Assembly (NCBI GenBank): GCA_937967325.1 | Contig: CALBSQ010000053.1 | Location: 1 to 64,000, forward strand | Direction: 5' to 3' | From: an uncultured Chloroflexota bacterium | GTDB taxonomy: Bacteria; Chloroflexota; UBA4733 | DNA: 64,000 nt | Shown: in pieces, positions 44,440 through 51,547 of the stretch | Layout of the letters: each line of letters starts with the position of its first letter | How positions within the stretch are numbered: the first letter of the stretch is position 1 | The notes under the pieces: model-generated | Database searches by the model: none | Told to the model about the DNA's origin: nothing | The model's input: the letters and a program-made list of their open reading frames with translations, nothing else | Position numbers and translations under genes: made by a program

Positions 44440-45120
44440 TCAACGCCCCGGATACGATGGGTAGGCGCGCTCCACCAGAGTGACATGCTTCGCGGTAAAC
44501 AACGAGAAGTCGTTGTCCAGGATGACAATGTAGGGCCCGGCCTCCTGCGCCACATAGTGGAAGTCGTAGTGACCGGACACCCGCCGTACGTCGATCGGCA
44601 GGGACCCATCCGGCGCCTGGAGTCGGAAGGTCAAGTCATTAGCGCCGCCGCTCACCGTGACGGAGCCTTCGAAGACGGTGTCGGGGGCCCAGTGGGCGAA
44701 CGACAGCGTCTGGCTCTGGTGGGGACCGACCACCAACGATTCCGACTGATAGGACGGGAGGACGGGAGTTGACGTCGGTTGTGGTGTCGCCGTCGGCTGG
44801 GGCGTGGGCGTTGCCGGCGCCAGCGTCGGTGTCGGCACTGGCGTTGCTGTCGGTTGCGGCGTGGGCGCTGCCAGCACCAATGCCGGCGGGGGCGAGCCTA
44901 CGCCAAGGCTGCGGGCAAGCACACCTAAGGTGAGCGTGACGGCCACGAACGCCACAATCCCTAGGACCACGATGCGTGCAGTGGAGGAGGCCGGCGCCTC
45001 ACCTACGCTGCGTGGCCGGGGAGCAAGGCCGTCTCGCGAGGATGAACTCCTCGTCCCACAGTTGGGACAGTATGGCGTCAGACGTTCCTGATGGTGGCCA
45101 CAGTTTGGACAATACGCCAT
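44440..45120 (-). CDS. Zinc-ribbon membrane protein with Pro/Thr linker
   Basis: This 226-residue protein starts with a double CxxC zinc ribbon (CPNCG and CPNCG, residues 4-22), has one membrane span (ARIVVLGIVAFVAVTLTLGV near residue 50) and then a Pro/Thr repeat linker of about 40 residues. It ends with a beta-rich domain (VVGPHQSQTLSFAHW, AGPYIVILDNDFS) similar to extracytoplasmic beta-sandwich folds. The ribbon is cytoplasmic and the C-terminus outside. Function is unknown; the architecture is common in Chloroflexota. Confidence 0.7.
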   Translation of the reverse strand: MAYCPNCGHHQERLTPYCPNCGTRSSSSRDGLAPRPRSVGEAPASSTARIVVLGIVAFVAVTLTLGVLARSLGVGSPPPALVLAAPTPQPTATPVPTPTLAPATPTPQPTATPQPTSTPVLPSYQSESLVVGPHQSQTLSFAHWAPDTVFEGSVTVSGGANDLTFRLQAPDGSLPIDVRRVSGHYDFHYVAQEAGPYIVILDNDFSLFTAKHVTLVERAYPSYPGR

Positions 45121-45141
45121 GGTTGAGCATAGTAGCGCAAG

Positions 45142-45300
45142 CTACTTGCAGGTGCAACCCGTGCCGATCGCGCAACCCTGGCAGCAGTAGGTCTGCCCAC
45201 CCATCGCGAACCCCTGGCCGTTGTTGCCGCGCCACTCCGGCTTGCGCATCCCGCAGTTTGGGCATTTCTCTTCCTGCTGCGCGTGAGGGACGTTTTCCAT
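45142..45300 (-). CDS. Small cysteine-rich metal-binding protein
   Basis: This 52-residue frame reads MENVPHAQQEEKCPNCGMRK and ends CCQGCAIGTGCTCK. It has seven cysteines, arranged as one CPNCG zinc ribbon and a C-terminal cluster like those of small metal-binding proteins. AAGGAG eight bases ahead of the ATG is an excellent ribosome site. It lies just upstream of the zinc-ribbon membrane protein gene on the same strand, so the two may be co-expressed. Metal storage, sensing or binding to a partner are all possible. Confidence 0.75.
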   Translation of the reverse strand: MENVPHAQQEEKCPNCGMRKPEWRGNNGQGFAMGGQTYCCQGCAIGTGCTCK

Positions 45301-45544
45301 TGCTGGTGCTCCTTGCTGCCGCGCCGAGCGCCGGCGCCTTCAGCGCACCTCAGGTAGCAACCTCTGTGCCAGGCGCAACTGGTCGCCTGCCGGCGCGGCG
45401 CTCGGACTCGATTGAGGCTGCCCAGGGATGCGCGCGGCAGTCGTGGCCGGGCAGCTCACCCTTTCGTAGTACGATAGCGTGATGGGGCACGCTTGCCCCC
45501 AGCAACTTGGCCTCCCGGCCAGTCGAGCGTGAAAGGATCAGCCA

Positions 45545-47134
45545 ATGACTCGTGCGCGCTTCTCGGAGCCTCTCGCGCCTTCACCGCAGTCCCTTTCTCG
45601 TCGTCGAGTACTGTCTTTGCTCGGCGCCGGCGCGGCGCTGCCCCTACTCGCCGCCTGCGGAGGGAGCGTAACCGCCACCACCAGCGCCACCGCTTCTAGC
45701 TCGGTTGCCACGTCCGCCGCTCCCAGTTCGGCTGTCACATCCTCCGCCGCTCCCAGCAGTGCTGGCTCAGCCACGAGCCAGGCGGCTACCAGCTCGGCCA
45801 CGCAGGTGTCCTCCTCTCCGACTTCAGCCGCCAGCGCTGCCGCGACTTCGGCGAGTACCACGTCGGCCGCACCATCCGCGGCGGCGGCGACGCCGGCGCC
45901 GACGGCGGTCGTCATCCGACCGGGCGTGACGCCGGTCCGGCTGTGGGTCCACTGGGGTGGGCAGACGCAGGCTACCCTCCAGAAGCAAGTGATCGAGCCA
46001 TACAACAACGGGCAGGGCGCGCAAGACAAGATTCAGTTGGTGGTGGAGCAGAAGGACGACTCCAAGTGGGTCGAGGAGATGACGGCGGCCAAGCTCGGCG
46101 GGGACCCGCCGGACATCTACCATTCCTGGATCAGCAGCAAGGTGCTCTCCAAGAACCAATTCACCGACCCGCTGCCCGCGGACGAGGCGCAGTACGTGAA
46201 GACGAGCTACTACCCCGGCGCGGTGGAGCGGCTGACCGTCGGGGGCAAGGTCTGGGGCTACCCGACGGAGTTCCAGCCGCTCGGCTACATCTACCGCAAG
46301 TCGTACTACCAGGAGGCCGGCATCAGCGCGCCACCGACGACGGTCGAAGAGGAGCTCGACATCGCCCAGAAGTTGAATCGGCAGCAAGCTGGATTGAACA
46401 GCCGTATCGGCTTCATCATCTATAATAGCCGCCTCCCGCAGAATCTCGCCGCCTTCATCGCCCGCTTTGGTGGGCAGATGTACACGCTCGACGGCGATCA
46501 TCCCGTGAAGATCGACGTGGCATCGCCACAAGCTATCGACGCGGTTACCTTCTGGAAGAAGATGATCGACGCCGGGGTAACAGAGGGGAAGACCTCGACC
46601 TCGATGGCCTGGCAGCAGGGGCAGGCCGCGACGGGGGAAATCGAGGTGTGGTTCCCGCTCCTCAGCATCAAGGCCGCCGGCAAGACCGACGTATTCAATG
46701 ACCTTGGCGCCACGGCGGTGCCGCCGCACCAGGGTGTGCAGCCCACCTGTTTCTTCTATGGCTATGGTCTGCTGCCCGCCAACGGCTCGAAGCACCCCGA
46801 TGAGCGCCTCCAGATGTTGAAGGCGCTGATGCACAAACCGGCCATGCCGTGGTCGCATTTCATCGTCGAGACGGTCGGCTCGCCGCCGGCGCCCCTGGAC
46901 TATCCGACCCCGATTCCGGGCTGGACACCAGACTTGACCAAAGGCTATGCGCAAGAGGCCACCAAGATCGCCCAGGCCAACCCAGAGGAGAAAGTGCTGG
47001 GACTGGACGAGATCTCTAAGGCGTACGGCGCCGCCTTGCAGGACATCCTGGCGAACAAGATATCGGTGCAGTCCGGTCTTTCTCAGTTGAACGGCCAGCT
47101 TAACCAGATCCTGCAGCGCACTGATCCGGCATGA
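45545..47134 (+). CDS. ABC transporter substrate-binding lipoprotein (sugar type)
   Basis: This 529-residue family 1 binding protein has Arg19-Arg20-Arg21, the lipobox LLAAC with Cys38 and a Ser/Ala/Thr/Pro linker to about residue 115. The mature domain begins VTPVRLWVHWGGQTQ, with the usual DPPDIYHSWISSKVL and WGYPTEFQPLGYIYRK blocks. AAAGGA about ten bases ahead of the ATG supports the start. A FAD oxidoreductase gene follows after 65 bases. No permease genes are adjacent. Confidence 0.87.
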   Translation: MTRARFSEPLAPSPQSLSRRRVLSLLGAGAALPLLAACGGSVTATTSATASSSVATSAAPSSAVTSSAAPSSAGSATSQAATSSATQVSSSPTSAASAAATSASTTSAAPSAAAATPAPTAVVIRPGVTPVRLWVHWGGQTQATLQKQVIEPYNNGQGAQDKIQLVVEQKDDSKWVEEMTAAKLGGDPPDIYHSWISSKVLSKNQFTDPLPADEAQYVKTSYYPGAVERLTVGGKVWGYPTEFQPLGYIYRKSYYQEAGISAPPTTVEEELDIAQKLNRQQAGLNSRIGFIIYNSRLPQNLAAFIARFGGQMYTLDGDHPVKIDVASPQAIDAVTFWKKMIDAGVTEGKTSTSMAWQQGQAATGEIEVWFPLLSIKAAGKTDVFNDLGATAVPPHQGVQPTCFFYGYGLLPANGSKHPDERLQMLKALMHKPAMPWSHFIVETVGSPPAPLDYPTPIPGWTPDLTKGYAQEATKIAQANPEEKVLGLDEISKAYGAALQDILANKISVQSGLSQLNGQLNQILQRTDPA

Positions 47135-47199
47135 GCGGGACATCCCTTCAACTTCGTGTCGGCTGAAGATGGTGGTCTGGCTGCGCGAGCGCTGGTAAC

Positions 47200-48636
47200 G
47201 TGGCAGGAATCCAGGCGCGGGAGTACGACGCCGTCGTCGTCGGCTCTGGACCAAACGGGCTCGCCGCGGCGGTCACGCTGGCGCGCGCCGGGCGCTCCGT
47301 CGTCGTGCTGGAGGCCGGGGACACGCCCGGCGGGGGTGCGCGTACCGAGCCTCTGACGTTGCCCGGCTTCCTGCACGACGTGTGCTCGGCGATCCATCCC
47401 CTTGGCGTGTCGTCGCCCTTTTTTCGGCAGCTCCCGCTTGCCGACTTCGGCTTGCAATGGGTTCAGCCGCCGGCGCCGCTGGCGCACCCGTTCGACGATG
47501 GCTCGGCCGTCCTACTAGAGCGTTCGTTGTCCGCCACGGCGCGCCGTCTGGGGCCCGATGGGAGCAGGTATCGGGCCCTATTCGGTCCGTTGGTCGCCAG
47601 GTGGGAGCAGCTCTGTCCGGAGATACTGGGACCCGTGGCGCACGTCCCGCGACATCCCTTGCTCCTGGCCCGCTTCGGGCTGCGCGCCCTCTGGCCGGCG
47701 ACTCTGCTCGCCAAGCGACTGTTCGAGCAAGAGGAGGCCAGGGCGCTCTTCGGCGGCATCGCGGCGCACGCCACCCTCTCGCTCGACCGATCGCCGAGCG
47801 CCGCCTTCGGGCTCATGCTCGGGGCTGCCGGCCACGCGGCCGGCTGGCCGCTGGCGAGTGGAGGTTCGAGCGCGATCAGCGCCGCCCTCGTCGCCTATCT
47901 GCAATCGCTCGGCGGGGAGGTCCGAACGAGGACGCCGGTCCACTCGCTGGATGAGCTTCCGCCATCACGACTGATCCTGCTGGACGTGACGCCGCGGCAA
48001 TTCTTGCGCCTCAGTCGCGACCGCTTGCCTCAGCGCTATCGGGCGCAACTGGCGCGCTATCAATACGGGCTCGGCACCTTCAAAGTGGATTGGGCGTTGG
48101 ATGGGCCAATCCCCTGGCGAGCGACGGAGTGCGCCCGCGCCGGCACCGTCCACCTGGGCGGTACGCTGGAAGAAATCGCCGCCGCCCGAAGTACGGAATG
48201 GCTGGGCCAGCCGGCGAGGCGCCCGTTCGTCCTCCTGGCGCAGCCGACGTTGTTCGATCCTTCTCGAGCGCCGGCCGGAAAGCAGGTCGCCTGGGGCTAC
48301 TGTCACGTTCCGAACGGCAGCTCCGTGGACATGACCGAGCGGATCGAGGCGCAGATCGAGCGCTTCGCTCCCGGCTTCCGCGAGCGCATCATCGCGCGCC
48401 ACAGCATGGGCCCCGCGGCCTTGGAGGCGCACAACGCCAACCTCGTAGGCGGCGACATCAATGGCGGCGAAGCGACGCTGCGCCAACTGCTCTTCCGCCC
48501 TTCCGTTCAGCCGGTGTCGTATGTCACGCCACTGGTCAACGTCTACCTCTGCTCCTCCTCCACGCCACCGGGCGGCGCGGTCCATGGTATGTGCGGCTAT
48601 CACGCCGCCCGCACAGCCCTGCGCTCCAGCGCGTGA
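47200..48636 (+). CDS. Phytoene-desaturase-type FAD oxidoreductase
   Basis: This 478-residue protein has the dinucleotide motif DAVVVGSGPNGLAAAVTLAR (near residue 10) and the following EAGDTPGGGARTEPLTLPGF, as in the COG1233 group that includes phytoene desaturases. The C-terminal block GGDINGGEATLRQLLFRP and STPPGGAVHGMCGYHAA are also family marks. It is full length. Whether it acts on a carotenoid is uncertain because no other carotenoid gene is present. GTG is the probable start. Confidence 0.8.
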   Translation: MAGIQAREYDAVVVGSGPNGLAAAVTLARAGRSVVVLEAGDTPGGGARTEPLTLPGFLHDVCSAIHPLGVSSPFFRQLPLADFGLQWVQPPAPLAHPFDDGSAVLLERSLSATARRLGPDGSRYRALFGPLVARWEQLCPEILGPVAHVPRHPLLLARFGLRALWPATLLAKRLFEQEEARALFGGIAAHATLSLDRSPSAAFGLMLGAAGHAAGWPLASGGSSAISAALVAYLQSLGGEVRTRTPVHSLDELPPSRLILLDVTPRQFLRLSRDRLPQRYRAQLARYQYGLGTFKVDWALDGPIPWRATECARAGTVHLGGTLEEIAAARSTEWLGQPARRPFVLLAQPTLFDPSRAPAGKQVAWGYCHVPNGSSVDMTERIEAQIERFAPGFRERIIARHSMGPAALEAHNANLVGGDINGGEATLRQLLFRPSVQPVSYVTPLVNVYLCSSSTPPGGAVHGMCGYHAARTALRSSA

Positions 48637-48728
48637 GCCGGGGGGCCGGTCGCGGCGATCAGGCAGAACGACGCGTGACGCAACGCATGCCGGGTATCCC
48701 AGCGAGGGCGTCGATCCGCCCATCGTAG

Positions 48729-49292
48729 TCAGGCGCCGGCGATGCTGTTCAGGTCGCCGCCGCTCGTGACCTGCCGTCGCGCTGCCGCGCGGATCAGGCC
48801 ATCTTGGGCGCGGACCGCCGCTTGCAGACTCTCATACGGTCCGTGCGACCGGGCATGCGCTAATATCCACCTGCCGTCGGCGGCGTATCGCTGATGCTCT
48901 TCCCAGATCTGCCAGCCGAACGGCCCAGCCAGCACTTCGAAGCGGAGACGCACATCGTTGCCCGCCCGCACGTAACGCAGCCGCGGCGTCGCGGCGGGGT
49001 CCCTTGTTGCCTGCCAGACCGGTCCGGGATACTCCGATGCGGCCAGTAACGCCATCAGCACGCCGGCGTCGATCCCGGAATGCTCGGCGACGGCTTCGAC
49101 GTCCGCTTGCCAATGTTGCGGGCGCGGCGCTCGGCACAGGCACAGCCGGAGCGCCGCTTCAGCGGAACAGCCGAGCACCTTCTGGATGGTGGCGACATCG
49201 AAGTCGCCTTTGCCGATCAGGTGGGCGAGAAAGCCCGCACGGTTCATCAGCCGCGCGGCGGCCAGCGGGACATCCTGCATGCGGGCAGACAC
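48729..49292 (-). CDS. Hypothetical protein
   Basis: This 187-residue protein contains the helical block DVATIQKVLGCSAEAALRLC and later WQIWEEHQRYAADGRWILAH, without a recognised enzyme motif. Two starts are possible: the GTG given, with AGAGG nine bases ahead, or an ATG four codons later with GGAG eleven bases ahead. Its coding character is supported by steady third-position GC and by opposing frames being poor. No function is proposed. Confidence 0.55.
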   Translation of the reverse strand: MSARMQDVPLAAARLMNRAGFLAHLIGKGDFDVATIQKVLGCSAEAALRLCLCRAPRPQHWQADVEAVAEHSGIDAGVLMALLAASEYPGPVWQATRDPAATPRLRYVRAGNDVRLRFEVLAGPFGWQIWEEHQRYAADGRWILAHARSHGPYESLQAAVRAQDGLIRAAARRQVTSGGDLNSIAGA

Positions 49293-49364
49293 TCCAATCT
49301 GCCTCTAGTATGACTGATCTCTGATCGTAGCGGAAGTACCGGGCCGGGGTGAGGCGCGTGGCCC

Positions 49365-49739
49365 TCAACCGTGCCTGGCCGGTACCAGCTCATCGCTATC
49401 GAAGAACTCCTTCAGCGCGGCAGCGTTGCTGATGTCGCTCGCCTTGCTGGCGTACACGAGCGTTACCGTCCCCAGGCGCGCCCGGTCCGCCAGGTTGGCC
49501 AACTCCTCTTCTCGTCCCGGCTCCGACAGCTCCTGGCGGTAGCGTGCGCGGAATTCGTCCCACTTCTCCGGATCGTGGTTGTACCAGCGGCGCAACTCGT
49601 CCGATGGCGCGAGGTCTTTGCTCCAGGCGTCCAGGTTCGCCCGCTCCTTGCTCACGCCGCGCGGCCAGAGCCGCTCCACCAGCACGCGATAGCCGTCGTC
49701 GGGGCTTGCCGGCTCGTAGACACGCTTGAGCTTCAGCAC
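49365..49739 (-). CDS. DUF488 family protein
   Basis: This 124-residue protein shows the DUF488 signature, LKLKRVYEPASPDDGYRVLV then ERLWPRGVSKE, followed by WSKDLAPSDELRRWYNHDPE and TLVYASKASDISNA. The GTG start is preferred because GAGG lies five bases ahead and the family begins there. The family is widespread and uncharacterised, with a proposed nucleotide- or nucleic-acid-related role. It is a single gene, 57 bases from the neighbouring reductase gene. Confidence 0.8.
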   Translation of the reverse strand: MLKLKRVYEPASPDDGYRVLVERLWPRGVSKERANLDAWSKDLAPSDELRRWYNHDPEKWDEFRARYRQELSEPGREEELANLADRARLGTVTLVYASKASDISNAAALKEFFDSDELVPARHG

Positions 49740-49796
49740 GGATGCCTCATTGCTGCAGTCGCGCGCCGCCCGCATGGCGCCGTGCGGCTAGCCGGT

Positions 49797-50996
49797 TTAC
49801 GACCCTGCCGGGAGCCGGCCCTTCAGGTCGGCCGCTCGGAAAGGGCCAGGTTCGGCGATCAGGCGGCGCGCCGCCTCGACCTGGTCCCAGACGTTCCAGA
49901 GCAGCACCCCGCGCACCCGCCCATCGCGAAGGTAGTACACCACGCCCTCGTGGAAGGGATCCTTCCAATCGGCGACCGTCTCCAGCCTGGCGTCCATCTC
50001 GCCGACCGCTTCGTAGCCGAGGTCGAACAGGTCGGAGTAGAAGGAGGGTAGGTAGTCATAGGGCTGGGCGCGCCCAGCCATGGTGTGCCCAGCCCGCAGC
50101 CCCATCGTGTTGGCATTGTCCTCGTGCTCCACCCGCATGCGCTGGCCCAGCGTGGGGTTGGTGAACGCTGCCACGTCGCCGGCGGCGTAGACGTTTGGAT
50201 GACTGGTCCGCATGAGCGCATCCACGACCACGCCGTTGTCGACCGCCAGCCCGGCGGTCTGGGCGAGCTCGACGTTCGGTCGGATGCCCAGACCGGCCAC
50301 CACGCCATCGACTTCGTGCTCTCGACCGGCCGAGGCGGAGGCGTCGCGCTCCTGCACCGCCATACGCTCCCCGCGGGTCTCGATGCCGACCACGGAGGCG
50401 CCCGCCCGCACGTCCACCCCCTTCTCGCGGTAGTAGTCGTTTAGGAAGCGAGCCAGATCCTCCGGGAACACCCGCGCGCCGATCCCCGCCTCGGGGAAGA
50501 GCATGGTCACCTGCTTGCCGTTCATCGCCAGCGCGGCGGCCACCTCCGAGCCGATGAACCCGCCGCCGATCACCGCGAACTGTTGGCGCTGGTCGGCCAG
50601 CGCGCGCAGCCGCCGGTACGTCTCTACCGTGCGATAGTAGATTATCCGGTCTCCGCCAAATGGCAGCGTGCGCGGTGTGCCACCCGTCGCCAATAGACAC
50701 TGCTCAAAGGCGAAGGCGGTCCCCTGATCGTCGACCGCCTGCTTGTTGACGGGATCGAGGGACCGAACTTGGCGGCCGAGATGCCGGGTCACCCCCTCGT
50801 CGGTGCTGTGACGCCAGACGCTCTCCAGCGCGTCACCCTTCCACAACCCTTTCGAGAGGGGCGGGCGATTGTAGGGCGGATCGGGTTCCGCGCCGATCAG
50901 CCCGATGGCGCCATCGGGGTCGACCTCCCGGATACCACCGGCCGCCGCGTCCGCGGACATGCCGCCACCAATGATGAGATAGTGATAGTGTGGCAT
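49797..50996 (-). CDS. FAD-dependent ferredoxin/rubredoxin reductase-like oxidoreductase
   Basis: This 399-residue flavoprotein has two dinucleotide sites, HYLIIGGGMSADAAAGGIRE at the N-terminus and QFAVIGGGFIGSEVAAALAM near residue 150, plus VYAAGDVAAFTNP (FAD) near residue 275. The PYNRPPLSKGLWKG block is typical of NAD(P)H-dependent ferredoxin and rubredoxin reductases. It may feed electrons to or from the molybdenum enzyme encoded upstream on the same strand. AGAGGA ahead of the ATG sets the start; the frame opens 28 codons earlier. Confidence 0.8.
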   Translation of the reverse strand: MPHYHYLIIGGGMSADAAAGGIREVDPDGAIGLIGAEPDPPYNRPPLSKGLWKGDALESVWRHSTDEGVTRHLGRQVRSLDPVNKQAVDDQGTAFAFEQCLLATGGTPRTLPFGGDRIIYYRTVETYRRLRALADQRQQFAVIGGGFIGSEVAAALAMNGKQVTMLFPEAGIGARVFPEDLARFLNDYYREKGVDVRAGASVVGIETRGERMAVQERDASASAGREHEVDGVVAGLGIRPNVELAQTAGLAVDNGVVVDALMRTSHPNVYAAGDVAAFTNPTLGQRMRVEHEDNANTMGLRAGHTMAGRAQPYDYLPSFYSDLFDLGYEAVGEMDARLETVADWKDPFHEGVVYYLRDGRVRGVLLWNVWDQVEAARRLIAEPGPFRAADLKGRLPAGS

Positions 50997-51080
50997 CGTG
51001 ACGTTCCTCTCCCGCCGCCTGAGCCGGGCAGTGGCGCTCAGGCGGCGCCAGCCAGCCCGGACAAGGCGCGACACACGCAC

Positions 51081-51099
51081 CTACACGCTGAAAGTGTAG
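51081..51099. promoter_or_regulatory. Inverted repeat upstream of the reductase gene
   Basis: CTACAC (51081-51086) and GTGTAG (51094-51099) form a perfect 6-bp inverted repeat with a 7-base spacer, about 85 bases ahead of the reductase start. It lies in the 240-base gap between the reductase and the MoaD-like gene, so it may be an operator for a separate promoter. Support is modest. Confidence 0.3.
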
Positions 51100-51234
51100 T
51101 CTACGGCGCGATGTCTCGTGGTGTTGCACACTCCGCTGATGCGTTCCTACGATGCTCGCACGGGCTGCTGGCCGATGGAGTCGGCTGCCATTGCATGGCA
51201 TGCTTGTCGCGGTCGATCCGCGACGGTCGAATCG

Positions 51235-51537
51235 TTAGCCGCCCGGCTCCGAGGATGCACTATCGGCAAGCCTGGCGCCGCCGGATATGGCCGGCGTGAT
51301 GTGCAGCTCACTCTCTAGGCCCACTGGCTGGAGCAGGCCCTGCGTCCCCACGACGCCGTCGACGGCGACCGCGATGCCGGGCTGCAAGCGGTCACCATCG
51401 CAGACCCGCTGGCGGATACCGGGATACTGCCGATCGAGCGCGGCGATCACCTCGCCCACCGTAGCGCCCGGCGCCGTTACCTGTTTTTGGCCGGACGTGA
51501 GTGGTCGCAGCAGCGACGGGATCCAAACGGTTGCCAT
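51235..51537 (-). CDS. MoaD/ThiS-like ubiquitin-fold protein
   Basis: This 100-residue protein has the beta-grasp pattern of sulfur carriers: VTAPGATVGEVIAALDRQYP and VCDGDRLQPGIAVAVDGV. The Gly-Gly that accepts sulfur in MoaD appears at PAISGG, but the protein then runs 13 residues further and ends again in Gly-Gly (SSEPGG). It starts 10 bases after the molybdenum hydroxylase stop, so it is probably co-translated with that gene and may help build or sulfurate its cofactor. Whether the inner or terminal Gly-Gly is used is unknown. Confidence 0.75.
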   Translation of the reverse strand: MATVWIPSLLRPLTSGQKQVTAPGATVGEVIAALDRQYPGIRQRVCDGDRLQPGIAVAVDGVVGTQGLLQPVGLESELHITPAISGGARLADSASSEPGG

Positions 51538-51547
51538 GGCGCCAGCC

